Of a stretch of DNA of 64,000 bases, positions 24,946-34,100 are shown one piece after another. The first letter of the stretch is position 1; each line of letters opens with the position of its first letter. Both the position numbers and the translations under genes were made by a program. Where the stretch lies: positions 1-64,000 of the forward strand of contig JAAYAY010000311.1 in the NCBI GenBank assembly GCA_012719125.1, in the 5' to 3' direction. Under the pieces are notes generated by a model, which saw only the letters and a list, made by a program, of their open reading frames with translations, was not told the DNA's origin and searched no databases. Origin of the DNA: Planctomycetaceae bacterium. Its GTDB lineage: Bacteria > Planctomycetota > Planctomycetia > Pirellulales > Thermoguttaceae.

Positions 24946-27900
24946 CTATCGTAGCAGCGACAGGACCGATTCCGGGTTCTGGTTGGCGATGGTCAACACG
25001 GAGATGCCGGATTGAACGAGGATCTGGTTCCGCGTCAGGTTGGCGCTTTCCTGGGCGAAATCGGCGTCGCGAATCGAGCTTTCGGCTTCGGTGAGTGCTT
25101 CGAGCGTATCGCTGAGCGCGGCGATATTCGTTTCAAGCGTGGTGCGTTGGAAAGCCCCAAGCCGCCCACGAAGGGTCGTCACCTGCGTAATCACTTCCTC
25201 GATGACCATGGCGGCGGCGATCACGTTGTTCTCCAGATCCTTGGGGCCTCCGGATCGCAACTCGAACAGCCGGCCGGCGACGCCGCCCAGCTTGGCCGTA
25301 TTGACGCTGGAGATTCCCAGCCGAGCCTGTTGATTGGAGACCACGTCGGGCCCGAGTTGAAACTGGGCTCCGCCGCCCACGATCCGGAAGCTCATCGTAT
25401 CGCCGTCGACGATGGTGTCGGCGAGCGAGAAACTCAGGTCGAGCGACGAGGTATTGAGCGAGGCGGTGAGCCCGCTGCCCACGGCCTTGATTCCGTTGAT
25501 TCTGGCGTCGACGTCGGTGCCGTTGACGCGGTCCTTCCGGTTGCCGTCTTTGTCCACGACGGTGAAGGCGGTGCCGTTGAGCGCTCTGACCGACACAAAC
25601 GCGTCGGAGCCGTATTCGACGGCCATGAACTTGAGGCCGACGTTGGCCTGGTCTTCGTTGCCGAGCAGAGCGGCGCCGTTTTCGCTGCCCGTGTCGACCA
25701 GTCCGCCGCTGAAGGTGCCGGTGTCGTTGACGGTCAGCAGACCGCTGCCGCTTGAATCGAGGCCCGCGATGCCGTAGAGGTCTTGGGTCAGTGCCGCGGT
25801 GAACAGTTCCTTGACCTCGTCGCTCGCGCCGGCCGTTTCCCCGTTGATTCGTTTGACGATCATGTCGGCCGTGGTTGTCCCCGCGTTGATGGAGACGGTG
25901 ATCGTCTTGGTCGTGGCGTCGTAGGTGACGGTCTCGTGGCCGGCCGAAGCCGTGTCCTCGAATTCGACGGTGATTCCGTCGTATTCCGGTCCGGAGGTTT
26001 TTGCCGTGATCGTGAAAATCGCCTCCTCGCCGTTGGCCGCGAGGATGGTTGCCGAGGAGTTGGCGTTCTGCATATCCGTTCCGGACGTGGCGAAGACGAG
26101 ATCCTCCTCCGTGGCGGCAAGAACGCCCGATCCGTCGCTCCCCTGCACGTTGCTGACGCTGATTCCCAGGGCGGCGAACGCCGCGCTGTGCGAAGCCGTG
26201 TCGTTGAAGAAGTCGATCAGATCGTTGGCCGTCGTTTTGACCAGCCCGGCGGCATTCGTCTCGAGGTTGACGATCAGCGAACCCTCGCTCTTGACCCCGC
26301 CGCTCAGAGTCACCGAAGCGCCGTTGAGATCCGCATCGCTGAAGGTCGCGGTGCCGTCGGCCAATCCCCAGGCCTCGGCGCGGAAGTATTTGGAGACGTT
26401 GGCGTTGTTGTTGACCAGGTTGATCACGCTCTGCAAGTTCGTCGCACCGGCAAGGTTGACGTTCAGCGTCAAGGTCTTCGATTGAGCGTCCCAGACGGCC
26501 ACTTCGGTGGCCGAGTTGTTGATCACGACTTTGACGTCGTCGAACTCCTCCCCCTTCTGCCGCGCCGAGATCTTGAAGCTGCTATTGGCATTGGTTCCCT
26601 GAAAGACGGCCGAGGCGAAGTCGAGCACTCGCGGATCCGACGTCATATCGATTCCGAGCGACTGCCCGGGTTCGCTGACGAAACGGATGTTGCGCGTCCC
26701 TTCCGGGCCGAGGAACTGCAGACGGTTGTCGGCGTCGGTGCTGCCGTAGAAGGCGAATTCCTGGAAGGCCGTTACCGTCGCGTGGCCGTCGCTTCCCGGG
26801 GCCAGGGCGGCCGTGATCACGCCGTCGAGCGTCGCCTCGGTGTTGAGCATGTTGATCACGTCGTTGGCGGTCGAAGTGATCGTCCCGCCGTCGACGCCTG
26901 TCGTCGATTGATAGGTGCCAGGCGCAAACGTTCCCGTCCCGACGAGTCCGGTGGCCGCGCCGCCGTCGGCGCCTGTGGCCACCGAGAACATCGAACTGAA
27001 CAGCGAGTTGCCGTCCAAATACGTCTTCAAGGCGCCCACGTTCCCGGTGCCGGAGCTGCCGTCGTCGACGGTGATCGTCTTGCCGGTCACATTGATGTTG
27101 ATGCTGGCCGCTCCAGTCGAGTTGAAGATGAACGTATAGCCGTTGTAGTCCGCACCGGCCTGCTTCGCCGTCAGGGTGAAGGCGTTGTTGGCCACGGCGT
27201 CGGTGAAACCGAACTGGTACACGGCCTTGGTCCAGGCCTGAGTGGCAAGCTTCACCTCGATCATCCCCGGCTCTTCGCCCGAGGGCGGGGTGTAGTAGGC
27301 TCCGGGCGTGGCGGCGCCGGTGGGATCGGCAGTGTACTTGACTCGCAGATTGCCTTCGTCGAGTCCCGCCTGCGTGGCCGTAATGACGACATCGTTGTTC
27401 GTCCCGTAGCTCGAGGCAACCATCGATCCCTGGGTGGCCTCGGTCTGCACCTCGGCGCGGATTCCGAGCGCATCGGCCACCAGATTGATCGCGTTGGCCA
27501 GGTCGGAGATCGTGCTGCCTCCGGCGAAATTGAAGGCTTCAAATCCGTTCTTCCCGCCAATCTCCAGCACCACGTCGTTGGCGATCGCGCCGTGCTCGTA
27601 GTGCAGCTCGGCACGCGTGGCTTGCTCGACCACCTCGACGGCCACGCCGACTTCGGGCTGCGTGCCGAAATTGGCCTGATCGATCTGCAGGTCGGTAATC
27701 GCTTCGGTATCGATTCCCTCGGTGATGAAGTCGAGGCTGCCGTCCAGCAGCCGCCGTCCCTGAAACTGCGTCACCTGGGCGATGCGATCGATGGCTTCGA
27801 GCGAGGAATCGATCTGCAGTTGATTGGCGGAGATCTGCTCGGCGCTCATAGCGCCGGTGTTGGCCGCCTCGGAGATCAGGCCGCGGATGTCGTTCAGCAG

Positions 27901-28158
27901 CGAACTGACCTGTCCCAGGGCGCTGTCGGCCGTGGCGATCATCTGGTTGGCCCGCTGGCTGTTGGTGATCGCCCTTTCGACGCCGATGATGTCGCTCCGC
28001 AACACCTCGCTGGCGATGAGGCCGGCCGGGTCGTCCTTGCCTGTGTTGATCCGCAGGCCGGTGCTCAACCGAGTCAACGACTCCTGGAGCATGGCGTTGG
28101 ATCGCGCCAGAGTCTTCTGGGCGTTGAGCGAACTTACGTTGGTATTGATTCGAGTCAT
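24946..28158 (-). CDS. fliC: Flagellin (large), copy 1
   Basis: 1,070 residues, about twice the usual size. The N-terminal D0/D1 (MTRINTNVSSLNAQ, LSTGLRINTGKDDPAGLIAS, about 1-150) and C-terminal D1/D0 (about 975-1070, DADFAQESANLTRNQILVQSGISVL, ending SLLR) are typical. The middle has three copies of a module of about 75 residues (near 326-395, 525-597 and 712-790): T-A-K-x-x-G-x-x-Y-x-G, a V-x-F strand, Y/W-D then K-T-[IL]-T. A Flagellin_IN-like part lies at about 190-265. The ATG is preceded by GGGAGG 10 bases upstream. The 3' end is followed after 199 bp by fliD. Very similar to fliC2 at 30189-33464; the pair likely arose by duplication. Confidence 0.95.
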   Translation of the reverse strand: MTRINTNVSSLNAQKTLARSNAMLQESLTRLSTGLRINTGKDDPAGLIASEVLRSDIIGVERAITNSQRANQMIATADSALGQVSSLLNDIRGLISEAANTGAMSAEQISANQLQIDSSLEAIDRIAQVTQFQGRRLLDGSLDFITEGIDTEAITDLQIDQANFGTQPEVGVAVEVVEQATRAELHYEHGAIANDVVLEIGGKNGFEAFNFAGGSTISDLANAINLVADALGIRAEVQTEATQGSMVASSYGTNNDVVITATQAGLDEGNLRVKYTADPTGAATPGAYYTPPSGEEPGMIEVKLATQAWTKAVYQFGFTDAVANNAFTLTAKQAGADYNGYTFIFNSTGAASININVTGKTITVDDGSSGTGNVGALKTYLDGNSLFSSMFSVATGADGGAATGLVGTGTFAPGTYQSTTGVDGGTITSTANDVINMLNTEATLDGVITAALAPGSDGHATVTAFQEFAFYGSTDADNRLQFLGPEGTRNIRFVSEPGQSLGIDMTSDPRVLDFASAVFQGTNANSSFKISARQKGEEFDDVKVVINNSATEVAVWDAQSKTLTLNVNLAGATNLQSVINLVNNNANVSKYFRAEAWGLADGTATFSDADLNGASVTLSGGVKSEGSLIVNLETNAAGLVKTTANDLIDFFNDTASHSAAFAALGISVSNVQGSDGSGVLAATEEDLVFATSGTDMQNANSSATILAANGEEAIFTITAKTSGPEYDGITVEFEDTASAGHETVTYDATTKTITVSINAGTTTADMIVKRINGETAGASDEVKELFTAALTQDLYGIAGLDSSGSGLLTVNDTGTFSGGLVDTGSENGAALLGNEDQANVGLKFMAVEYGSDAFVSVRALNGTAFTVVDKDGNRKDRVNGTDVDARINGIKAVGSGLTASLNTSSLDLSFSLADTIVDGDTMSFRIVGGGAQFQLGPDVVSNQQARLGISSVNTAKLGGVAGRLFELRSGGPKDLENNVIAAAMVIEEVITQVTTLRGRLGAFQRTTLETNIAALSDTLEALTEAESSIRDADFAQESANLTRNQILVQSGISVLTIANQNPESVLSLLR

Positions 28159-28713
28159 GCCAGACGCGCCTCCCTTACAACGTCTGTCGCTCCGCGGCTT
28201 TCAGGGCTAGGGGCCCGGGGCGCGGAACATCCTTGACGTGGGCATCGCCAACGGCCGAATCGCTCCGCCGACGTGACCTGTACGGTCAAACGCCGGCCCG
28301 GCTCGTCCATTGACAATGCAGGCCTCAATGGAAAATGGTTCCAGTCCTACCTGTTGATCGGGATGTTTTGGTAAATCCCATCAATTTACTTGTGAGGATT
28401 GGTCCCAATTTGCCGGTTGTTCGGGCTCTGCGTACGCGCCCTCGCTCACCCAGAGGCCGCAAAGTCGGCGCATCCCACCCATACTAACCCGACGCGTAAG
28501 CGAGGATAGAAATCGTTCCACTTCAGTCCCAGTTTACGTCTTTTGCGCAGATTACCCCTGCTGGGGAATGGCAGGAAGGCACAAGCGAAGAGGGGGAACG
28601 CTTCGTTTGCTGTTTTGGCCAGCCCGGGTTATTCCCAGACCTTTGCTGATCGCTCGCAGTCTGTTGCAGGCGAACATGCCAAAGCCCCCCATAGGAAGCA
28701 TGCATTGGATGGC
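28159..28713. other. Leader and intergenic region between fliC1 and the insertion sequence
   Basis: About 555 bp with no convincing gene. It should contain the fliC1 promoter and leader; no clear sigma-28 or sigma-54 box was found. A REP-like inverted pair lies near 28434-28506. The right end (28704-28713) is the left copy of the IS target duplication. Confidence 0.4.
28434..28506. repeat. REP-like repeat with CCTCGCTxAC inverted ends
   Basis: CCCTCGCTCAC near 28439 and GTAAGCGAGGA near 28496 are inverted copies with one mismatch, about 45 bases apart. The right part (ACCCGACGCGTAAGCGAGG) resembles intergenic repeats that I recall from planctomycete genomes; that resemblance is from memory and unverified. 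Confidence 0.5.
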
Positions 28714-30000
28714 CAGGGCCGACGCACACTAAATGGTATTCAGGCCAATGACTTGCGCGAGGAAGTCGGAATTCCAGCCGGCCATTCGACGTTTCATGGC
28801 AACGCTTTCTTTGTGAGAGTGCCGTTTGAGAAGCGAGATGGCAAATCGTTTGAGCCACGACAGGTTGTCGGCAGCATGTCGGTTTCGGACTCGGCATTCG
28901 TCCTCCCGAAACGTCACGTCAAGGCACCAGTGAAGCGTGTTTTCAATGTGCCAATGACCGCGGACGGCTTGGGCAAATCGTTTGGCATTCACCTTCGACG
29001 AACTGATGTAATAACGGGTATCGACCGTTTCTTTCCCTTGTTGCGCGCTACGTCGGATAGCCACACCAACGGTCTGCAGACCTTTCCACGGAAACTTCGC
29101 AAGAGCATCCGAAAGAGGCAGGTGATAGTAAATCAAAGTATCGATGCGGCCGTGCCCTTTGATGGTTTCCTGGTAACGATGGACTTCTGATTCATGGGAC
29201 TCGTTTTCCAGAATCTCCTTCACATAATCTTGAACACTTTCGAAGAGCTTTGCTTGATTGCCTTTCAACGCCAGCACATAGTCTCCGCCGCCCTTAATAA
29301 TGTCCCGCGCGATGGCTCGTTGGCAACCTTGAGCATCGATGGTTACGACCGTTCCGCGAATGTCGATTTGCTCCAAAAGTTCCGGAATAGCCATGATTTC
29401 ATTCGATTTCTCCGCGGTTGCCAACTGGCCCAAACTGATCCCGCCGCGGACCGCCCACGCACTGACCATATGCAAGGGACCAAGGCAGCGACGACGGTCA
29501 TGCGAACGCCTCATCGTCTTCCCGTCGATAGCGACAATCTCCGGTTCGGTTTCATCCACCGCCGACTCGTGCCGAAGACTTGTGATCCATTCCTGAAAAC
29601 ACTTCTGAAATGCCTCGGGGCGCAGCAGGGCCAACAGCCGGCCAATCGTGTCATGCGACGGAATCCCGTGACGAAGTTCCAGATGTCTGCACAACCATTC
29701 TTCTTGGGCCGTCGCCCATGTCGCGATTGCTCTTGGCCCATCCGCGCCAGCAATGACCCCCAGGATACAAATGACGATGATGTCGCCCAGCGAATGGAGT
29801 CGGTTGATACTCGACCGTGGATCGTCAAGGTCCGCAAAGTACTCTCGAATCGAAACCGCGTCCGTTTCTTCCAGCTTGGCCATCCTGTAAGCTCCCAAAA
29901 GAATCTGTGAACGAAACTTGGAAGCTTTAGGATTATCATATATCTCTTTACCGCGCTACCCCAAATTACCCAGAGTGCGCGACGGCCCTGATTGGATGGC
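28704..30000 (-). mobile_element. Complete ISAs1-family insertion sequence with 10-bp target duplication
   Basis: The IS proper is 28714-29990 (1,277 bp). Its ends are 17-bp inverted repeats with two mismatches: CAGGGCCGACGCACACT at 28714-28730 and the reverse complement of CAGGGCCGTCGCGCACT at 29974-29990. The 10 bases ATTGGATGGC are directly repeated on both sides (28704-28713 and 29991-30000), as expected for this family. One intact transposase gene fills the element, so the insertion looks recent. The feature bounds include the two duplications. Confidence 0.95.
28729..29883 (-). CDS. ISAs1 family transposase
   Basis: 384-residue DDE transposase. Hallmarks: EYFADLDDPRSSINRLHSLGDIIVICILGVIAGAD at the N-terminus (DUF4372-like start), then the catalytic region with EIVAIDGKTMRRSHD (first Asp), GTVVTIDAQGCQRAIARDIIKGGGDYVLALKGNQ (second Asp), and RGHWHIENTLHWCLDVTFREDECRVRN (Glu of the triad in HIEN, followed by FREDE). 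The ATG at 29883 is preferred; an in-frame TTG five codons upstream is possible. The stop codon lies within the left terminal repeat. No frameshift or internal stop, so probably active. Confidence 0.96.
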   Translation of the reverse strand: MAKLEETDAVSIREYFADLDDPRSSINRLHSLGDIIVICILGVIAGADGPRAIATWATAQEEWLCRHLELRHGIPSHDTIGRLLALLRPEAFQKCFQEWITSLRHESAVDETEPEIVAIDGKTMRRSHDRRRCLGPLHMVSAWAVRGGISLGQLATAEKSNEIMAIPELLEQIDIRGTVVTIDAQGCQRAIARDIIKGGGDYVLALKGNQAKLFESVQDYVKEILENESHESEVHRYQETIKGHGRIDTLIYYHLPLSDALAKFPWKGLQTVGVAIRRSAQQGKETVDTRYYISSSKVNAKRFAQAVRGHWHIENTLHWCLDVTFREDECRVRNRHAADNLSWLKRFAISLLKRHSHKESVAMKRRMAGWNSDFLAQVIGLNTI

Positions 30001-30069
30001 ACGGTCAGAGCGTAGCGATGGGCGTGGTGACCTGAGCGTCCACGCCCATCGCTACGCTCTGAGCGTGCC
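29998..30069. repeat. Hairpin repeat abutting the IS target site
   Basis: 29998-30027 and 30040-30069 are 30-bp inverted copies with one mismatch (core CAGAGCGTAGCGATGGGCGT), loop of 12 bases. The first three bases belong to the IS target duplication, so the IS inserted exactly at the edge of this hairpin. Arms are long enough to form a stable RNA stem as well. Confidence 0.85.
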
Positions 30070-30115
30070 ACCCATGAATACTACTCGCCTATGCTTCGGG
30101 TCAACTCTGGCGAGC

Positions 30116-30151
30116 AAAAAAAAGCCGGCCCCCCGAATGGGAGGCCGGCTT
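30116..30151 (-). terminator. Intrinsic terminator of fliC2
   Basis: On the minus strand, a 9-bp perfect stem (AAGCCGGCC with GGCCGGCTT, 30151-30143 and 30130-30122) ends in a run of eight T residues (30123-30116). It lies 38 bp after the fliC2 stop and before the IS, so fliC2 is transcribed separately from fliC1. Confidence 0.9.
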
Positions 30152-30188
30152 GCGTTTTCCGATTGGTCGGGCGTGGGCCCGAGCCGGT

Positions 30189-33100
30189 TTACCGCAGCAG
30201 CGAGAGGACCGCTTGCGGATTCTGGTTGGCCATGGCCAAGACCGAGATGCCCGACTGGACGAGAATCTGGTTCCGCGTCAGGGCGGCACTCTCGGCCGCG
30301 AAGTCGGCGTCGCGGATATTGCTCTCGGCCTCGGTCAGGTTCTCGAGGGTATCTTCGAGCGAGGCGATGTTCGAGTCGAGGGTCGTCGACTGGAAGGCCC
30401 CGAGCCGTCCTCGAAGGGTCACTACGCCGGTGATAGCTTCCTCAACGATAGCCGCGGCGGCAATCGTGTCGTTTTCGAGGCTGGCGGTGTTGCCCGAACG
30501 CAACTGGTAGAGCCGTCCGGCGGTTCCGCCGAGTTTGGCGGTATTGACGCTGCTGATGCCGAGGCGGGCCTGCTGGTTCGACACGACGTCGGGACCAAGT
30601 TGGAAGACCGCTCCGCCGCCGACGATCGCGAAGGAGCTCGAGCTGCCGTCGGTCATGGTCGCGCTGACCGAGAAGCTAACGTCGAGGGCCGAGGTATTAA
30701 TGCTGGCGGCAAGACCCTTGCCCAGGGCCCGGACGCCGTTGATCAGGGCGTTGACGTCGGTGCCGGTGACGCGTTCGACGGAATTGCCGGCCGTGTCGGT
30801 GGTGTTGAACGATCCGCCGTTGAGGGACTTGATCGAGACGAAGGAATCGGAGCCGTAGTCGGTGGCGTTGAAGGTCAGGCCGGTATTGGCCTCGTCGGAA
30901 TTTCCGAGCAGGGCGACGCCGGTTGCCGTTCCCGTGGTCGAGGTTCCGTTAGCGAGCGTAGCACCGTCGGTGATATACAGGAGGCCGCTGCCGTCGGAGT
31001 TGGTTCCTGACTCGTAGATGTCTTGCGTGAGGGCGAAGCTGAACAACTCGTCCACTTCCTCGTTGTAGTTCTCGTAGGTGTCATCATCAACGTTATCGAT
31101 GATGTCGTCGGCCGTGGTTTCGCCGTCGACGATGCCGATCGTGAGGGTCTTCGTGATGGCGTCCCAAGCGAAGGTCGGCTTGGTCGCATCCGTCGCGGTT
31201 CCTTCAAACTGGATCGTCACACCCTCGTAGGCGCTGCCGGCGATCTTGGCCGTGATGTCGAACATGGCGTTCTCGCCGCCGCTCGTATTGAGCGTTGCCG
31301 TGGCATAGGCGTCCTCGACGGTTTGGCCGTTGGTCGCAAACGTAAGATCCGCGACCGTGGCGGCGAGCAGGCCGGAGCCGTCGCTCCCCTCGGCGTTGCT
31401 GACGCTGATGCCGAGATCGGCCAGGATTCCGCTGGGATCCGCATCGAAGTAGTCGATCAAGTCCTGGGCGGTCGTCTTGATGAGGCCGTTGCTGTCGGTT
31501 TCCAGGTTGACGATGATGGTGCCTTCACTCACCACGCCACCGCTGGTTTGGCCGACCGTAGCGCCGTCGGTCAAGGCTCCCACCTCGTTATCCGTGGCAG
31601 TCGCTCCCCAAGCTTCTGCGCGGAAATACTGGCCGACAACAGGATCGGCTTGGATATAATCGATGATGTCCTGTACGGTGTCCTCTTCGTGGTCGGCATA
31701 GATGGTCAACGTCTTCATCTTGGCGTCCCACACCGCGAAGCCTTCTCCGGCCGTACCGGCGCCGGTGTCGGCGCCAAACACGACCGTCACGTCGTCGTAG
31801 TCGGCACCCTTGTTCTTCGCGGTGATCTTGATGGCACTGGTGGCCGTACCCCCCGAGTCTTCACCGAGATTCACAATCAGGGAGGAGAAACTCTCGATCC
31901 TGGCCTCCGTGGAAAGGTCTACTCCGAGCGAGTTGCCGGCTTCTGCCACGAACCGTATGTTCCGCGAGCCCTCGGCACCGAGGAACTGGAGGCGATTGTC
32001 AGCCTCGCTGGTTCCGTAGTATGCGGCCTCCTGGAAGGTGGTGACTACCTCGTGTCCGTCGTTGGTGGCAGCGAGAGAGGCCGTGAGGTCAGCCTGAAGC
32101 TCTGCGAGTCCCGTTCCATCCGTCGTCTCGACACCGTTGTTGAGCAAGTCGACAATATCATTCGCCGTGCTCTCGATGGCCCCGCCGTCGACGCCGAGAT
32201 TGTCTTCCTTAGCCTGACTTACCGCTGCGGCGATGGTGGCGGGAGCCACATCTCCGCTGCCGTCACCGCCATCCGCCGTGTCGTCGAAGGCAAATAGGGC
32301 CTTGAAGTGGTCGCTGGTTTCCGCAGCCGCCTTGTACTCCGTCGCGGAAATGGCACCGACAACGGCCGTGATTGTCACCTGCTTCGAAGCTGTGTCGACC
32401 GTGCAACTGGCGGTGGTCGCGTGCGTATTGAACACAAATGTGTATCCATTATAATCCGCACCCGCCTTTTGGGCCGTTATTGTAAAGGCGTTATCTGCAA
32501 CCGTGTCGTCGAACCCGAACTCATAAACGGCTTGTTGCCACTCCGTCGTCTTCAGGTTGATGTTGAGAGTTCCCGGGCTTCCGCCGGTACCTCGCACGTA
32601 GTCGGCGGTGAGCTTGTTGTTTCCTTCCGGGGCAGCCGTATACTTGACCTGAATGTTCCCGGCGTCGAAGCCGGCGTTATTCGCCGTGAGCACGATATCG
32701 TTGTCGGCGCCGAAGCTGGAAACGGTCAGCGACCCGGCCGTCGCTTCCGTCTGCACGTCGGCCGTCACCCCGAGGGCGTCGGAGACGAGATTGATGGCCT
32801 TGGCCATGTCTTCGATTGTACTGCCCGCGGCAAAGCTGAAGGCCTCAAAGCCGTTCTTCCCGCCGACTTCCAGAACGACGTCTTCGGCAATGGCTCCGTG
32901 CTCGTAGTTCAACGAGGCCTTGGTCGCCTGGGCAACCACCTCGACGTTGACGTCGATCTGGCTGAGCGAGCCGAAGTTGGCCTGGTCGATCCGCACGTCC
33001 TGGAGTTCGCCGGCGGTCACGCCCGTGGTGAGGAAGTCGAGGCTGCCGTCCAGCAGGGTCTGGCCCTGGAACTTGGTGGTTTGGGCGATGCGGTCGATGG

Positions 33101-33464
33101 CTTCGAGCGAGGAGTCGATCTGCAACTGGTTGGCCGCGATCTGCTCGGAGCTCATGGCACCGGTGTTCGCCGCCTCGGAGACCAGGCCGCGAATGTCGTT
33201 CAGCAGCGAGCTCACCTGGCCGAGGGCACTGTCGGCCGTGGCGATCATCTGATTGGCTCGTTCGCTGTTGGTGATCGCCCGTTCAACGCTGACGATGTCG
33301 GACCGCAAGACTTCGCTGGCGATCAAACCGGCGGGGTCGTCCTTGCCGGAGTTGATTCGCAAACCCGTGCTGAGCCGGGTCAACGATTCCTGCAAGGAAG
33401 CGTTCGACCGCGCCAGAGTCTTCTGGGCGTTGATGGAACTGACGTTGGTGTTAATTCGGGTCAT
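30189..33464 (-). CDS. fliC: Flagellin (large), copy 2
   Basis: 1,091 residues. The first 150 and last 100 residues are nearly identical to copy 1 (MTRINTNVSSINAQ at the start; ending SLLR), while the middle is diverged but keeps the same plan. It again has three copies of the module of about 75 residues: TAQKAGADYNGYTFVF, TAKNKGADYDDVTVVF and TAKIAGSAYEGVTIQF. The last two are followed by a W-D-A..KTLTI strand; the first keeps only a weaker DTASKQVTI. An unusual Cys occurs in the first module (ASCTVD). An in-frame GTG three codons upstream was rejected because the GGAGG ribosome site would touch it; GGAGG is 8 bases from the ATG at 33464. Flanked by terminators on both sides, so likely monocistronic. 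Confidence 0.95.
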   Translation of the reverse strand: MTRINTNVSSINAQKTLARSNASLQESLTRLSTGLRINSGKDDPAGLIASEVLRSDIVSVERAITNSERANQMIATADSALGQVSSLLNDIRGLVSEAANTGAMSSEQIAANQLQIDSSLEAIDRIAQTTKFQGQTLLDGSLDFLTTGVTAGELQDVRIDQANFGSLSQIDVNVEVVAQATKASLNYEHGAIAEDVVLEVGGKNGFEAFSFAAGSTIEDMAKAINLVSDALGVTADVQTEATAGSLTVSSFGADNDIVLTANNAGFDAGNIQVKYTAAPEGNNKLTADYVRGTGGSPGTLNINLKTTEWQQAVYEFGFDDTVADNAFTITAQKAGADYNGYTFVFNTHATTASCTVDTASKQVTITAVVGAISATEYKAAAETSDHFKALFAFDDTADGGDGSGDVAPATIAAAVSQAKEDNLGVDGGAIESTANDIVDLLNNGVETTDGTGLAELQADLTASLAATNDGHEVVTTFQEAAYYGTSEADNRLQFLGAEGSRNIRFVAEAGNSLGVDLSTEARIESFSSLIVNLGEDSGGTATSAIKITAKNKGADYDDVTVVFGADTGAGTAGEGFAVWDAKMKTLTIYADHEEDTVQDIIDYIQADPVVGQYFRAEAWGATATDNEVGALTDGATVGQTSGGVVSEGTIIVNLETDSNGLIKTTAQDLIDYFDADPSGILADLGISVSNAEGSDGSGLLAATVADLTFATNGQTVEDAYATATLNTSGGENAMFDITAKIAGSAYEGVTIQFEGTATDATKPTFAWDAITKTLTIGIVDGETTADDIIDNVDDDTYENYNEEVDELFSFALTQDIYESGTNSDGSGLLYITDGATLANGTSTTGTATGVALLGNSDEANTGLTFNATDYGSDSFVSIKSLNGGSFNTTDTAGNSVERVTGTDVNALINGVRALGKGLAASINTSALDVSFSVSATMTDGSSSSFAIVGGGAVFQLGPDVVSNQQARLGISSVNTAKLGGTAGRLYQLRSGNTASLENDTIAAAAIVEEAITGVVTLRGRLGAFQSTTLDSNIASLEDTLENLTEAESNIRDADFAAESAALTRNQILVQSGISVLAMANQNPQAVLSLLR

Positions 33465-33520
33465 GCCAGACACCTCCAGTTAGGGGGACTACGTCCAAGT
33501 CTGACCGGAGCGCGGGGAGT
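33465..33520 (-). promoter_or_regulatory. fliC2 leader with two GGA motifs, candidate CsrA-binding site
   Basis: On the minus strand, CTTGGACGT (GGA at 33496-33494) and CTGGAGGTG (GGA at 33477-33475, overlapping the ribosome site) are about 19 bases apart. CsrA dimers bind paired GGA motifs, and in Bacillus they repress flagellin translation this way. csrA is the next gene upstream. This is inference from motif spacing. The fliC1 leader has a similar pair (GGAGG at the ribosome site and GCGGAGCG further up). Confidence 0.35.
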
Positions 33521-33792
33521 CAACCAGTCCGGGCCAGCTTGACCGCCCCTGCGAAGGACCACACGACCCTCCACCAGAAGGCGGCACGTAACAAATCAAG
33601 TTTTTAGTAATTCCTGTTCTGCCCAGTCACGTTGGCGAGCCGGGAGGCTTAACGCCGAGCCCGGGTCAACGAACCTTATCGAGCAACATCGGAAACCCCT
33701 CGGTGGCACTTTAGGTAACTTGGAGGATTTCCGTGCTTTTGGACAACTGCTACTCATGGGTGTTCTCGGATACTTGCGTCCCGTACAAGAAA

Positions 33793-33832
33793 TAAAAAAA
33801 CCCTGCCGATCAGATAATCCTGTCCGCAGGGC
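33793..33832 (-). terminator. Intrinsic terminator of csrA
   Basis: Minus strand: GCCCTGCGGA ... TCGGCAGGG stem (33832-33801, interrupted by a mismatch) followed by seven T residues at 33800-33794. It lies about 60 bp after the csrA stop and separates csrA from the fliC2 transcription unit. Confidence 0.85.
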
Positions 33833-33890
33833 AATTTCATCATCAGAACGGGAATAACCGGAGTGCTTGGGGAGCACTCACAACCCCTCT
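33833..33890. other. Short spacer csrA to terminator; wider 33465-33890 region
   Basis: The 426-bp gap between fliC2 and csrA contains the fliC2 leader (33465-33520), a degenerate GC-rich repeat-like stretch around 33640-33668 (GGCGAGCCGGGAGGCTTAAC), and the csrA terminator. No gene is seen. The fliC2 promoter must lie between 33520 and 33790; I cannot assign it firmly. Confidence 0.35.
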
Positions 33891-34100
33891 CTACGTCGTT
33901 TTCGTCTCAGTCGTTTCAAGCTGTCCCGATCGTGCATTTTCGCGTTGGATCGCCTCGTGGATTTCCCGGCGATGGACCGGAATCTCGCTCGGCGCGTTGA
34001 TCCCCAAACGGACTTTGTCGCCACGAATATCAACAATCGTTACAACGATATTATCGCCAATGACTATGCTCTCGTCGCGCTGCCTGGACAACACAAGCAT
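33891..34100 (-). CDS. csrA: Carbon storage regulator CsrA, translational regulator
   Basis: 69-residue RNA-binding dimer. Sequence is canonical: [51 protein letters not shown]. Conserved Arg residues (RQRDE, HRREI) that contact GGA motifs are present. The C-terminal tail is Thr/Glu rich. A longer in-frame start is possible, but AAGGAGG sits 5 bases before the ATG at 34100, which decides it. Position between flgL and flagellin is the usual one for flagellar CsrA. The partner fliW, often between flgL and csrA, is absent. Confidence 0.96.
   Translation of the reverse strand: MLVLSRQRDESIVIGDNIVVTIVDIRGDKVRLGINAPSEIPVHRREIHEAIQRENARSGQLETTETKTT

Noticed and set aside
22059-28236. Plus-strand openings of 504, 338 and 817 codons over fliD and fliC1
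   Set aside because: Mirror images of repeat-rich Gly/Thr/Val flagellar proteins; no ribosome site and no family features.
28523-28897. 124-codon minus-strand opening across the IS left end
   Set aside because: It spans the IS boundary and overlaps the transposase gene in another frame.
30150-33542. Plus-strand openings over fliC2
   Set aside because: Shadows of the flagellin gene, same reason as for fliC1.
33640-33668. GGCGAGCCGGGAGGCTTAAC stretch as a repeat element
   Set aside because: It resembles planctomycete REP sequences from memory, but the second arm is degenerate in this window.
33676-33700. Possible sigma-28 promoter (minus strand, GGGGTTT with CTCGATAA) for fliC2
   Set aside because: Spacing is 9 instead of 11 and the -35 part is poor; not strong enough to annotate.
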